Below the pieces are notes generated by a model. That model was not told the origin of the DNA. It saw only the letters and a list, made by a program, of their open reading frames with translations, and searched no databases. Shown here piece after piece: positions 16,667 through 25,736 of a stretch of DNA of 64,000 nucleotides (position 1 is its first letter; each line of letters starts with the position of its first letter). Position numbers and translations under genes: made by a program. Source of the stretch: Bacteriovoracaceae bacterium UBA6153 (GTDB lineage Bacteria > Bdellovibrionota > Bacteriovoracia > Bacteriovoracales > Bacteriovoracaceae); assembly GCA_002428265.1 (NCBI GenBank), contig DIUR01000018.1:62001-126000 (forward strand). The letters run 5' to 3'.

Positions 16667-16702
16667 AAACGGGAACCATTTATTGAACCGCGGAGCCCGT
16701 TT
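16667..16702 (+). promoter_or_regulatory. Leader stem-loop with the Shine-Dalgarno in its loop
   Basis: AAACGGG (16667-16673) and CCCGTTT (16696-16702) are perfect 7-bp inverted repeats ending two bases before the ATG at 16704. The GGAG ribosome site lies in the loop, at its 3' end. The arrangement could present or restrict ribosome access. No terminator-like T-run follows. Confidence 0.35.
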
Positions 16703-16703
16703 C

Positions 16704-17960
16704 ATGAAATCAATTTATACACTTTTTATTTTAGCAATAAGCATTTCTTCTTACAATGCACAAGCTGCAGTTTGGGAAGACACTCAGTCTTGGTCACTTG
16801 AATATGAACAAAAGTACTCAGAGTGGATGCAGAGTCCTGCGGTAAAAGAAGGAATGTTCACAAACAAGAACTCTCCTTACTATGGAGTGAACACTGATTG
16901 CGCTGATACAGCTTACGCACTAAGAGCAGTTTTTGCTTTCGAAAACAAACTTCCTTTCGCTATCACAAATCCTTCTGGATCTCGTGAGCCAAGTAAAACT
17001 CTTAACAATAGAACAACTAGATACGACAAAGTTGGCCCGGAAAATAAACGTCTGGTTGCTTTAATCACTGAAATTGGTTCAAGTGTAGGAACAGAAAACT
17101 TAACTCGCTTCGACACTTTCCCTCCAGCTATTAAGTCTATTAAGCCAGGGACTCTTTTCACTTACAAAATGCAAGCGAGATTCGGAAAATTCATCCGTCA
17201 CACTTACAACATCAAAGACATCAACCCAGTTGGATCTTTCGACGTTATTTACTCTACTCAAGCTAATCAGGAAAAACGCGGAGATCTTCTAAGAAGAAGA
17301 GACCGTGAGTTCGAAAACCTTCCAAACAATCCATGGGGATTCAGAAAATTTAGATGGCCTGAGCATATCGGAAAAGACCTTAGTGCAATTCCAGCTGAAC
17401 TTGGTCCTTCTGAAGAGCAATTCGTTCTTGCAACGACTACTCTTAACAATACAAGAGCATTCTTTAAACATGTGGCCAAAGTTCTTGCGACAACAACTGA
17501 AACATCTGGCGAGAGACTAAACCGTATCTTCGCAGCTGTTTGTCAGGAATCTCAAGCGCGTATCATGTACGTCAACGAAGGTCTTGAGTACTTAAAACAA
17601 ACTGGCGGCGCGTGTATGGACTATCAAAAGTTTGATGCGTTCTCGACTCCTGCAAGAGATGCTGCTCTAAAAGAAATGTTTGAAAAACTAAAACAAGTTC
17701 ACTCTGAAGCAGTTTCTACAAATACAGGCGACCCAAGAATGATCGCTTTTGGCGATTTCATGTTCAAAGGAAAAGGAGCTGTTCAGGCAGAACTTCTTGC
17801 AGCTTGCCCTATCAACTACAGAGAAGGCAAATCAATGAATCTTGGAGAGCTTTGGAGTCGTCTATCAAAAGACAGATTATCTAGCCATCCAAACGACATT
17901 GTTGAAGTTCGTTGGGGTGAAGTCACGAAGCCACTTACTAAATGTAAGCGTTGGTACTAG
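16704..17960 (+). CDS. Exported protein with a possible cysteine-peptidase/transglutaminase-type active site
   Basis: 418 residues from the ATG at 16704, chosen because of GGAG upstream and the signal peptide MKSIYTLFILAISISSYNAQA; a TTG at 16683 is also in frame. NTDCADTAYALRAVFAFEN places C66 at the start of a helix, and RHTYNIKDINPVGSFDVIY offers a histidine followed by an aspartate, the order of a Cys-His-Asp triad in NlpC/P60 and transglutaminase-like folds. The remaining ~230 residues are helical and unassigned. A periplasmic or secreted peptidase/amidase is an inference from these motifs. It is followed after 28 bp by a membrane-anchored protein gene. Confidence 0.6.
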   Translation: MKSIYTLFILAISISSYNAQAAVWEDTQSWSLEYEQKYSEWMQSPAVKEGMFTNKNSPYYGVNTDCADTAYALRAVFAFENKLPFAITNPSGSREPSKTLNNRTTRYDKVGPENKRLVALITEIGSSVGTENLTRFDTFPPAIKSIKPGTLFTYKMQARFGKFIRHTYNIKDINPVGSFDVIYSTQANQEKRGDLLRRRDREFENLPNNPWGFRKFRWPEHIGKDLSAIPAELGPSEEQFVLATTTLNNTRAFFKHVAKVLATTTETSGERLNRIFAAVCQESQARIMYVNEGLEYLKQTGGACMDYQKFDAFSTPARDAALKEMFEKLKQVHSEAVSTNTGDPRMIAFGDFMFKGKGAVQAELLAACPINYREGKSMNLGELWSRLSKDRLSSHPNDIVEVRWGEVTKPLTKCKRWY

Positions 17961-17988
17961 TTTTAATTTGATCCTTTGATACAATCTC

Positions 17989-18612
17989 ATGATGAAATCT
18001 AAAAAAAATAAAGTTCTTATAATTCTGGCAGTGTTAATCATTGCCAGACTTTTAATAGTCGTCTTTGAAAGTCATAAAGACGAAAAAGAAACGACGGCAA
18101 CCTCTGTAACCAGCTCTGCCGATTCAGCAGAGCTGAACCCGGACGCCACACTTTCTAAAACGCCTGCAGAAGCTGTTACCGCTCAAAACACAAATACGAC
18201 TAGAAATGAAATGTGTCAGATCATGAAAGATCACTATGCGAACATGGAGTCCGTAAAGAAGATTGAAAAAGTTTCTGTACGTTTTTTAAATATTCACAAA
18301 AGAGTTGATGGCATAGTTTATCGCACGAGATTTTTTTACAAAGACTCATCTGAAAACGAAATCCCGACTTACCTACTTTATAAAGAAGATCAAAACGACG
18401 AAGAGCACTTAATTGAGACGACTGCCTACAAAAAAGGACCGCAGTTCTTAAAGATTGAAAAAGCTCAGGGTGAAATCATCTACACTGAAGAAGGGATGAA
18501 TATTGGTACTGATCAGGATTTATTCCTGCACTATGAAAATAAAATCTTAAAAGACCTTCAAGGAATAAGTCCCACGCCGGAGGCGAAGGACTTTATTGAG
18601 TGTCGTTACTAA
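17989..18612 (+). CDS. N-terminally anchored envelope protein, unknown function
   Basis: A 207-residue protein with one hydrophobic segment (VLIILAVLIIARLLIVVF, residues ~9-26) after a basic start, so a signal anchor with the rest in the periplasm. Residues ~30-75 are a Thr/Ser/Ala-rich linker. The C-terminal domain (~75-207) has one cysteine at its start (MCQIMKDHY) and one at its end (IECRY) that may form a disulfide. I recognise no family. Probably co-transcribed with the preceding exported protein. Its stop interleaves with that of the convergent mepA-like gene. Confidence 0.65.
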   Translation: MMKSKKNKVLIILAVLIIARLLIVVFESHKDEKETTATSVTSSADSAELNPDATLSKTPAEAVTAQNTNTTRNEMCQIMKDHYANMESVKKIEKVSVRFLNIHKRVDGIVYRTRFFYKDSSENEIPTYLLYKEDQNDEEHLIETTAYKKGPQFLKIEKAQGEIIYTEEGMNIGTDQDLFLHYENKILKDLQGISPTPEAKDFIECRY

Positions 18613-19298
18613 TTACAACCTGATCCCAATGGCACTTCTGCCTGTTTTTTACATGCTAAATCCTCTTCAGGACATTTTAAGCGCATATGAAAGTGAGTGC
18701 TGTGAAGCTTCTCTACTCGAAGACGTCTTAATGTCTCAAGAGTCAGCTGATCATTCATAAGATTATTTTTCTTTGCATACGCGCAGAACTCTTTTTTAAT
18801 AGCAGCGTCTACAAAAATTCTCTGAACTGGTTGGGTTGTCACTAAGAACTTAAAGAGCTTCAGGTTTCTTTCAATATTCACGTTTGCTGTCATCTTGCCG
18901 TTTTTAACAAACTCTTCATCCCAATGAGGTGCTGTAGGCGACTGAAGTCTCTTCGAGTTTGTTAAGTAAACAATATCTGCATCCAGGCCATTTTGATGGC
19001 TTCCATGACCAGCACATGCTCCACCGTGCTCGTTAGCAATGTCTCCAATCTGTAAAAGTTCGGCATCAGGGATTTCCTGGCGAACAAAATCGGCAGCATC
19101 ACTGATGACATCCTGGATTTGAACTGTTCCAAAAAATCTTTTGCGAGCTAAAAATAATTTATGAATACGAGTTCCACGCTCTAGGATGGACTCGCTATTT
19201 TTTAATTTTCCAGATGAGTATGAACCGATTGCTTCAGAGGCCATAACTGGTGTCGTAGAAATAACTGCAAGGGCAAGAATTATTCTTGATAATTTCAT
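18609..19298 (-). CDS. mepA: Penicillin-insensitive murein endopeptidase (MepA-like)
   Basis: A 229-residue exported zinc enzyme with signal peptide MKLSRIILALAVISTTPVMA. HGSHQNGLDADIVY (~98-111) and KLHSTHFHMRLKCP match the metal-binding motifs of peptidase family M74, which cleaves D-Ala-mDAP crosslinks in peptidoglycan. The ATG at 19298 is preferred: AGGA lies seven bases upstream and it begins the signal peptide; a GTG two codons earlier is the alternative. Cysteines near the C-terminus probably form disulfides. In a predator, such enzymes may act on host or own wall; that is inference. Confidence 0.9.
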   Translation of the reverse strand: MKLSRIILALAVISTTPVMASEAIGSYSSGKLKNSESILERGTRIHKLFLARKRFFGTVQIQDVISDAADFVRQEIPDAELLQIGDIANEHGGACAGHGSHQNGLDADIVYLTNSKRLQSPTAPHWDEEFVKNGKMTANVNIERNLKLFKFLVTTQPVQRIFVDAAIKKEFCAYAKKNNLMNDQLTLETLRRLRVEKLHSTHFHMRLKCPEEDLACKKQAEVPLGSGCN

Positions 19299-19391
19299 TA
19301 TCACTTCCTGTGATGAGGTTGCTGGTATAATTAATTTTAAGGGAGTGTGGAATTTTTTTCCTGAAGGGGAAAAATAGTTATAGTTTTGAGC

Positions 19392-20174
19392 TTAAAGGTC
19401 GGGCAATACAAGCTTGGTTTGGTGTAATATCAGCCCAGTGGGTGGGGCCATCCATTTTACAAATTGTGGATTCAACTTAATCAGAGACTCTGACAATTCA
19501 TTTAAACTGATTTCATTTTTTCCCAGTCTAAAAAGGGCGCCCATCATAAGGCGAACCTGTCCCCTCATAAATCCAGTAGAACTAACTTCAAAATACCAAG
19601 ACTCTTGTGGAAAGAAGCTCGCGGTTAGTTCATTATTTGTAGTAATTTTGGCACAAGAAATTGTACGGATAAACTGTGTGCCTTCTTTAGGTTTATAACA
19701 GTAATTAGAAAAATCATGGGTTCCTATAAATAAATCACAGGCCTTCATCATTAGCTCAATATCAAGCTCTTCAGATAAAACAGTCATAAAGGGAGCACTG
19801 AATGGGTGTGCATAGGTGTTGAATGAAAAATAATAACGATAAGTTTTATGATCAACGGCATTTAAAATAATGAAATCATCACTAACAACTTGAACCCCAC
19901 GCTGCTTAATATCCGGTGGCAAATAAGAGAGGGATTCATTCACTATTGATAAATCGATGGCCTCATCAAACATCAAGACAAAATAGGTATCAAGTGCAGA
20001 GACCATTGCATCAGTTCTACTGGCAAAACGTGTGTTGAATTTTTGACTATGAAACGCTTTTTTCAGGCACTCGTTTACTCGCCCCTGAATACTGGGATAA
20101 TCGGACTGGGACTGGACGCCATGAAAGCGAAACCCAAGGAACTCAATTGCAATTAAAAATCTTTTTGATTTCAT
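19392..20174 (-). CDS. truA: tRNA pseudouridine synthase A
   Basis: A 260-residue cytoplasmic enzyme that makes pseudouridine at positions 38-40 of tRNA anticodon arms. The catalytic aspartate is D55 in ASRTDAMVSA (consensus GRTDxGVHA), and FLIAIEFLGFRFHGVQSQ and FMRGQVRLMMGALFRLGKN are further TruA motifs. The second glycine and the histidine of the consensus motif are replaced here (AMVSA), a mild divergence. The start is the ATG at 20174; a TTG three codons upstream is in frame. Confidence 0.93.
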   Translation of the reverse strand: MKSKRFLIAIEFLGFRFHGVQSQSDYPSIQGRVNECLKKAFHSQKFNTRFASRTDAMVSALDTYFVLMFDEAIDLSIVNESLSYLPPDIKQRGVQVVSDDFIILNAVDHKTYRYYFSFNTYAHPFSAPFMTVLSEELDIELMMKACDLFIGTHDFSNYCYKPKEGTQFIRTISCAKITTNNELTASFFPQESWYFEVSSTGFMRGQVRLMMGALFRLGKNEISLNELSESLIKLNPQFVKWMAPPTGLILHQTKLVLPDL

Positions 20175-20231
20175 TTTCCACAACTTTTAGGTCTATACTT
20201 ATTTAACCATAAAAATTTAGGAATCAACATC

Positions 20232-20753
20232 TTGAATTCGATAATAATCCTACTCTGTGTCCTCCTCTACTTTGTTTTGATCATTGTTTTTTCTTTATTT
20301 AAAAAAACTTCTCAGGGAATTAACAATCCCTACCTCAATCTTATCAAGCCACTGATCCCATCATGGAAATTCTATGATGATTTTGAAGAAACGAGACTGC
20401 TTTTTTACCGGGCCAAAACGAGTGACTCAGAAGTCTTCAGCGAATGGGCGCCACTTTATCAAAACTCTAAAGCAACATTTTCTACACTTTTCATAAACCA
20501 AGGTAACCTGAGCCTTGCGGCCCAATCTCACATGCAACAGCTTTTAAGTGACATTGAAGTTCACGATGAGAAAACTCCTTTTGAAGAAACTCTCAGCTAT
20601 AAGATCACTCAAAATCTTGTGATCTATGCCATTAGAAAAAAGTATACCGAATCTTTTACCTACCAATTCAAGGTGGCTTCGGTTGATGTCTGCGCAAAGC
20701 CGCGTGAAGATATTATTATCTCACCTCTTTATCAGGAGGGCGTAGATGCTTGA
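20232..20753 (+). CDS. Membrane-anchored protein of a two-gene membrane unit, unknown function
   Basis: A 173-residue protein with one N-terminal membrane helix (IIILLCVLLYFVLIIVFSLF) and a ~145-residue cytoplasmic or periplasmic domain with no motif I recognise. The start appears to be TTG with AGGA nine bases upstream. Its last 8 nt overlap the next gene, so the two products are coupled and probably form a complex. No homologous family comes to mind; the sequence looks like a real, well-composed protein. Confidence 0.65.
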   Translation: MNSIIILLCVLLYFVLIIVFSLFKKTSQGINNPYLNLIKPLIPSWKFYDDFEETRLLFYRAKTSDSEVFSEWAPLYQNSKATFSTLFINQGNLSLAAQSHMQQLLSDIEVHDEKTPFEETLSYKITQNLVIYAIRKKYTESFTYQFKVASVDVCAKPREDIIISPLYQEGVDA

Positions 20754-21525
20754 TGCTCACGAAGTACTAGTCACCATTGCCAGATTAATGGGGATTGCCG
20801 TTATGCTTCAGTCCCTTGAGTTCATCAAGATGAAGGATAGCATTTCTGAAAAAGGTATCTGGAGATGGAGCGAGCTTAGAGTTGAGTTTATCTTTCTTCC
20901 AAAACCCCTCATGAGATTTCTCGACTGGATCATGGTGGAAAAAAGATTTATGGAAATGATGACCATTCGTTTCTACACTGCAATCCTAGCTTTTGTTTAC
21001 CCACACTTTTTTATTATTTTTGTTATTTTATTTTTAACGACTTTTTTAATTACTCTTAGATGGAGAGGCTCATTTAACGGTGGAAGTGATTACCTCACGC
21101 TGATTATTCTGCTTTGCTTGTGCATAGGCTACCTTCACCCACTTCTTGCAAAAGCGGCCCTTTGGTACATCACCTTACAAGTTATCAGCTCTTATTTTCT
21201 CGCAGGCCTTTATAAGGTAAAAGAACAAAAATGGAGAATGGGAACGGCCGTGTATGGATTTGTTTCATCACCAAATTATAAAACTCCAAAATTTTTGATT
21301 GAAAAAAGTAAGGACCCGGCCTTTGCTAAGTATATGGCATGGTCAGTGATTCTTTTTGAACTCACTTTTCCATTGGTGCTTACACTCCCAAGCTTAACGA
21401 CTCTTTACCTGGCAGCAGGAGTAGTCTTTCACCTGGTGAATTTCATTACATTTGGGCTTAACAGATTTTTCTGGGTCTGGTGCGCCAGCTACCCTGCAAT
21501 TTACTACTGTAGTAAACTAATCTAA
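20746..21525 (+). CDS. Polytopic membrane protein, HTTM/DoxX-like
   Basis: A 259-residue protein with about six hydrophobic helices. The layout, with an early ARLMGIAVMLQSLEFIK helix and a later segment YFLAGLYKVKEQKWRMGTA, resembles HTTM-domain (vitamin K-dependent carboxylase-like) and DoxX-like membrane proteins, in which such a motif follows a central helix. No catalytic residues can be assigned. It overlaps the preceding gene by 8 nt and abuts the stop of the convergent gene with no gap. Confidence 0.6.
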   Translation: MLDAHEVLVTIARLMGIAVMLQSLEFIKMKDSISEKGIWRWSELRVEFIFLPKPLMRFLDWIMVEKRFMEMMTIRFYTAILAFVYPHFFIIFVILFLTTFLITLRWRGSFNGGSDYLTLIILLCLCIGYLHPLLAKAALWYITLQVISSYFLAGLYKVKEQKWRMGTAVYGFVSSPNYKTPKFLIEKSKDPAFAKYMAWSVILFELTFPLVLTLPSLTTLYLAAGVVFHLVNFITFGLNRFFWVWCASYPAIYYCSKLI

Positions 21526-22110
21526 TTAGTGGCGGATGAAGGCCAGGTCTAATTCAAAAATTGTGCTTTTAAAATTATTAACTCTAACCGTTTTCTTAAG
21601 TGGAGTTGTGATCTTAGTTTCATCCACAATATTGATCCATCTTTCTCCATTAGAGAAATTGAGAGCGATTTTGTGAGTTTCATGATAATTTTTTAGCAAC
21701 CAGTAGTGATATTCCGAAACCTGAAAGCCGTCGAATCTCACGACATCAAAAATATCCCACTCAAGTAGATAGTCACTTTCATTAGTAAGAGATGGGTCAA
21801 ATGGACTTGCAATGAAAGCAAAAAATCTCTGATTCCATGCCTGGTTAATTTCTGCTTCTAGAGTTTGTGGCAAACTCACTCCTTTCACTGCCTTTTGACA
21901 TAAAAAGAAATCTCCGCGAAGCACACAATTATATTTGTCTGCGACCAGTTCGTTGAATCTTTTGGTATTAAGGCTAGGAACAATCTCCTGAAGTCTCACT
22001 TGGGCCACTTCAACATGTGAATAAAGATAGTCTCCATTCAGTCTGATAGCTTCAGAAGCAAGAGTAATAACAGGCAGACACAGCGTGATAAGAAGGATTA
22101 GTTTTTTCAT
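21526..22110 (-). CDS. Exported protein of unknown function
   Basis: A 194-residue protein with signal peptide MKKLILLITLCLPVITLA. The mature part has two nearby cysteines (YNCVLRGDFFLCQKA) likely to form a disulfide and a run of alternating hydrophobic residues toward the C-terminus (YLLEWDIFDVVRF, RWINIVDET) that suggests beta structure. I recognise no family. It stands alone between convergent and divergent neighbours. No strong Shine-Dalgarno is seen. Confidence 0.65.
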   Translation of the reverse strand: MKKLILLITLCLPVITLASEAIRLNGDYLYSHVEVAQVRLQEIVPSLNTKRFNELVADKYNCVLRGDFFLCQKAVKGVSLPQTLEAEINQAWNQRFFAFIASPFDPSLTNESDYLLEWDIFDVVRFDGFQVSEYHYWLLKNYHETHKIALNFSNGERWINIVDETKITTPLKKTVRVNNFKSTIFELDLAFIRH

Positions 22111-22215
22111 AGATTTAGTTTAGACAGCTCAGACTTAAGGAGTCAAGACGGCGTACTCTAACATCTGCTATCTTCTAGATTCTTAAACTTTTCTAAACCT
22201 TACAAGGATAATTTA

Positions 22216-22827
22216 ATGATCACACTTTATGGTAATGCGAGAACGAGTGCGGGTAGATGCTTATGGGCCCTAGAAGAAGTTGGTGCCGCTTACGAAAATA
22301 AGCAAGTCGACATGAAAAACAAAGAACATAAGTCACCTGAGTTTTTAAAACTTAATCCAAATGGAAAAATCCCAGTTATGGTCGATGGTGACACAACGCT
22401 TTTCGAATCAATGGCGATTAACTTCTATCTTGCAGATAAGTATAAACCAGAGCTTCTGGGATCTAACCACGGCGAGCGCGCACTAAGTTCTCAGTGGAGC
22501 TTTTGGGCCTCTTCTGAGTTACAACCTCCTATTATTGAAGTTTTTATTCAAAAAGTTTTCATGCCTGCTGATAAAAAAGATCAGAATGTTATTGATACAA
22601 ATATGGAAAAACTTCCAACACTTCTAAAAGTTCTGGATGACTCTCTTAATGGGAAAACATATTTAAATGGATCAGCATTTTCACTTGCAGATTTAAATAC
22701 ATATACGGTTGTCAGCATCGCTCCTCATTTAGGAATTGATTTAACAACGTATAAAAATGTTGATTTGTGGATGAAGGCCATCAGCGATAGACCTGCTTAT
22801 CAGAAATACTCTCTTCTGAGAAAATAG
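22216..22827 (+). CDS. Glutathione S-transferase family protein
   Basis: A 203-residue cytoplasmic protein with the two-domain GST layout. The N-terminal thioredoxin-like part holds TSAGRCLWALEEVGAAYE and LNPNGKIPVMVDGDTTLFES (the cis-proline and the ES pair that bind glutathione gamma-Glu); the helical C-terminal part holds YLNGSAFSLADLNTY, the N-capping/hydrophobic staple motif. The substrate is unknown; detoxification or thiol transfer is typical. AAGGA stands upstream of the ATG. Confidence 0.9.
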   Translation: MITLYGNARTSAGRCLWALEEVGAAYENKQVDMKNKEHKSPEFLKLNPNGKIPVMVDGDTTLFESMAINFYLADKYKPELLGSNHGERALSSQWSFWASSELQPPIIEVFIQKVFMPADKKDQNVIDTNMEKLPTLLKVLDDSLNGKTYLNGSAFSLADLNTYTVVSIAPHLGIDLTTYKNVDLWMKAISDRPAYQKYSLLRK

Positions 22828-22830
22828 TCT

Positions 22831-24153
22831 CTAATAAGTTTCTCGCAAAATTCCTTCGACAATTTTTGTCCTAAGAATTTTAATCGATCTTTTATATTTT
22901 CTTATCTGCTTATCAATAAGACTCAAATCAGCAGTTTTAGTGATAAGCGGATTTGCCACTTCAGTTTCAAAAACATCCGTCAGCCTCTTGGCAATTTCTT
23001 TCGATGTGAACTCAACAGCAATCTCGTTACTGACACTAGTACTTCCTGTCCCAAAATTATGTGAACCGATAACAACTCTTTCATCATCAAAGATGAGAAC
23101 TTTTTCGTGAACGTATTTTAACTTCTGATTGCGCTCCCACATATGCAAGACAAGTCCTTGCTCCATTAAGCGTTTTGTATCTGGAAGAGAATAAATATAT
23201 CCAGCGTTATTTGAAAACTTTGCTGACTCCAGACTATTAGTAATCATTTCAATAGAGTTTCCTTCTGCCAGATTAGACTCAAGATAATCCATATATCTCT
23301 TAGTCGGCATGATGAAATAATTGTAGCCACGTAGTTTTTTAAATTTAATGTTTGTAATCGTATCTAAGATATCATCCTGCTGCACCAGACGCTCTTGTCT
23401 GTTTAGCTGGCCATCGCGCTGATGAATAACAGCTTCATGAGAAAGGATTCTTGCTTCTATTCCACCTGCAAAACTTGGCTGAACTGGAAAAAAGTTACTA
23501 TCTTCTTTAGAAAATCCCTGAGACTTAACTGGAGCTGCGCATGCCTCAAGATCCGTGGCCGTTACACATTTACTTTTAATTTTTTCTTCAATTAAAAAAT
23601 CCTGCATAATTTTAAAGTGATCTTGGGCCTGATTGACAATATCACCTTCCATAACGACTTCCATATCTTTTCCATTAAGACTTGAGGCCGAAGAATTTCT
23701 TCCACCGATAATCGCTTTTTCACCGTCTACAATGAACATCTTTTCATGAAGATTGCTTGTGACTGAAAAGAGTCTACCGGGCATTAATTGAAGGTAGCTG
23801 AAAGTTGCTGTTTTTGATTTTAAATTAAGTGCACGTTTTCCGCTTCCTAAAATGTCTGTGGTTAAAGTTGGTATAAAAGACGTAAGGATTCGCACTTCAA
23901 CTCCACGGGCATTTGCGAGATTCAGCTCTCTTGAAAGACGTTCTGGAACACTAGAATCATCCCAGAAAAAAGTAATGATATGAACATGGTGTTTTGCTTT
24001 TCTAATGAGCTCAATTTTATAATCGACCGCAAGGGCCGGGTCTTCCAAGAGAGTCATCTTATTATTTTGGGTATAGTCATAGACGCGTGCTTGCAGGTCC
24101 GTCGATAGTGACATACTCATAAGAAGCGAAAGTAAGACAAATTTTATTTTCAT
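22831..24153 (-). CDS. Exported phospholipase D-superfamily protein
   Basis: A 440-residue protein from the ATG at 24153, with signal peptide MKIKFVLLSLLMSMSLS and GGGG four bases upstream; the open frame extends 14 codons further. Two HKD motifs are intact: HEKMFIVDGEKAIIGGRN (~150) and HEKVLIFDDERVVIGSHN (~365), so it should be an active phosphodiesterase or transphosphatidylase of the cardiolipin-synthase/PLD fold. Lacking membrane helices and being exported, it resembles secreted PLD-family enzymes acting on phospholipid or nucleic acid in the periplasm or outside. It stands alone. Confidence 0.88.
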   Translation of the reverse strand: MKIKFVLLSLLMSMSLSTDLQARVYDYTQNNKMTLLEDPALAVDYKIELIRKAKHHVHIITFFWDDSSVPERLSRELNLANARGVEVRILTSFIPTLTTDILGSGKRALNLKSKTATFSYLQLMPGRLFSVTSNLHEKMFIVDGEKAIIGGRNSSASSLNGKDMEVVMEGDIVNQAQDHFKIMQDFLIEEKIKSKCVTATDLEACAAPVKSQGFSKEDSNFFPVQPSFAGGIEARILSHEAVIHQRDGQLNRQERLVQQDDILDTITNIKFKKLRGYNYFIMPTKRYMDYLESNLAEGNSIEMITNSLESAKFSNNAGYIYSLPDTKRLMEQGLVLHMWERNQKLKYVHEKVLIFDDERVVIGSHNFGTGSTSVSNEIAVEFTSKEIAKRLTDVFETEVANPLITKTADLSLIDKQIRKYKRSIKILRTKIVEGILRETY

Positions 24154-24318
24154 ATAACCCCATAGTATCAGGAAGAAAAAAACCGTGGGCTGCATTGAAA
24201 ATATTACAGGGAGTCGTCTAAACTTCAGTCTAAGCTAACCTTTCAGTGCCTATTAAATTCATCTACTTGGCCTTATTTTCGACTTCCAATCTAACCTCGT
24301 TTAGGGTAGATTTTTCGG

Positions 24319-24840
24319 ATGAAAAAAATATGTGTCATTACTGCTAGTGTTGGAAAAAACTTAGAACTTGCTCAGGCCATCGTGTTGATTTTAAAAAAGC
24401 ACAATGTAGAAGTGAGTCTACTAAACTTAGTCGAACTCAATCTTCCTTTATACTCAACGACGGCCGAGTCTCACCATAAGGCCGAAGTCTTAGTGGCCCC
24501 TTTTAAAGATCAATTAGACGTGGACGCTTTTATTTTTGTAGCTCCGGAATATAACGGTTCAACTCCTCCGGTCTTCAATAACTTTTTAGCATGGGTAAGC
24601 CGCTCTACTAAAAACTGGAGAGATACTTTTAACAGTAAGACAGCAATGATTGCGACAAGCAGTGCTGGACATGGCTCTCAAGTTTTATCAATTATCAGAA
24701 TGCAACTTGCTTTCATCGGAATGAATGTTATCGGCCGCCAGCTAGTCTCTTCGTATAGCAAACCTGCTACAGAGGCAGAGATTGAGACGAATTGCCTAGA
24801 GCTTTTAAAAGCAATTCCTGCCAAGGTTACTTCACTCTAA
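24319..24840 (+). CDS. NAD(P)H-dependent FMN reductase
   Basis: A 173-residue flavodoxin-like protein. The phosphate-binding loop is ITASVGKN near the start, and FVAPEYNGSTPPVFNNFLAWVSR is the conserved FMN/dimer segment of the NADPH-dependent FMN reductase family (ChrR, ArsH relatives). It probably reduces flavins, quinones or other electrophiles in the cytoplasm. A paralogue with the same motif is at 63085-63633. It is a single gene with a ~120-bp upstream gap. Confidence 0.88.
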   Translation: MKKICVITASVGKNLELAQAIVLILKKHNVEVSLLNLVELNLPLYSTTAESHHKAEVLVAPFKDQLDVDAFIFVAPEYNGSTPPVFNNFLAWVSRSTKNWRDTFNSKTAMIATSSAGHGSQVLSIIRMQLAFIGMNVIGRQLVSSYSKPATEAEIETNCLELLKAIPAKVTSL

Positions 24841-24917
24841 TTCATTCATATATTAAAAGTGTTTTGCTCATAATTTATTTCCTTGCTCACTAGTTGAGTG
24901 AGGAATAATTTTAAATT

Positions 24918-25736
24918 ATGAAGATGATAACAACCTTATTCATATTCACTCTCTTCTCAATTTCCCAAGTATGGTCACAAACAATATTTAACATTGAAGC
25001 GAAGTCTGGGGACGAAACTTATAAAGGCATAGTCTACAAACCTGAAAAATCCATAAAAGCAGTCATGCTCATTTCTGCAACGATAGGTGGAGTAGATGCC
25101 CTTGAAGAAAAAAATGCGGACTACTTCTCGAAACATGGATACTTGGTCATCATCATTTGTCCTTTTAAAACTGAAATCTATAATCCTCGTCCACAAACGA
25201 CCCAACTTGATGCTGATTATTTTAAACCAGTCATCGCAGCGACTGTGCTTGTAGAGGCCGTAGATATAAAATTAAAACTTAAACCGACTCTTCCTTTATT
25301 TGCAATTGGTGCGAGCCAAGGAGGAATTTATACCATAGTGCAGGCCTCTCACTTTCCTCGCATCAGAGGATCATGGATTGCAGTTGCCGGAGGAGATCTG
25401 CCGCATATTTATTCACAGTCCGTCATTAAACCAGTTGCTGAGTTCAGAAAAAATCACATGCGTGAATTAAAAATAGATGGAGTTCTTCATTATGAATTTT
25501 ATCTTCAACAGAATTTAAAAAATGATCCACTTGTATCTTGCCAGCAGCTCAGATCACCAGTGATGCAGGTCATAGCAAAGCATGATGATGTCGTACCGAC
25601 TGAATCACAGGAGCGTCTTGCTACAGAGTGTCCGCCTCATGATGTGATGAGAATCAACATGAATCATGGAAGCGGGACACTGACTTTGTATGTTTTGAGA
25701 GCGAAAATCAAAGAATACTTTGATGCTCTTATTTAA
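24918..25736 (+). CDS. Exported alpha/beta hydrolase
   Basis: A 272-residue protein with signal peptide MKMITTLFIFTLFSISQVWS. The nucleophile elbow is GASQGG (serine near residue 135), D213-region KHDDVVPTESQ and the histidine in NMNHGSG complete a likely triad. The fold is that of dienelactone-hydrolase/serine-aminopeptidase-like esterases; the substrate is unknown. An inverted repeat CTCACT/AGTGAG lies 16-32 bp before the start. The last 8 nt overlap the convergent ppiC-like gene. Confidence 0.78.
   Translation: MKMITTLFIFTLFSISQVWSQTIFNIEAKSGDETYKGIVYKPEKSIKAVMLISATIGGVDALEEKNADYFSKHGYLVIIICPFKTEIYNPRPQTTQLDADYFKPVIAATVLVEAVDIKLKLKPTLPLFAIGASQGGIYTIVQASHFPRIRGSWIAVAGGDLPHIYSQSVIKPVAEFRKNHMRELKIDGVLHYEFYLQQNLKNDPLVSCQQLRSPVMQVIAKHDDVVPTESQERLATECPPHDVMRINMNHGSGTLTLYVLRAKIKEYFDALI

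Noticed and set aside
24886..24902. CTCACT/AGTGAG inverted repeat as a Shine-Dalgarno-hiding hairpin
   Set aside because: The repeat ends before most of the ribosome site and the spacing to the ATG is already long; there is no clear switch.
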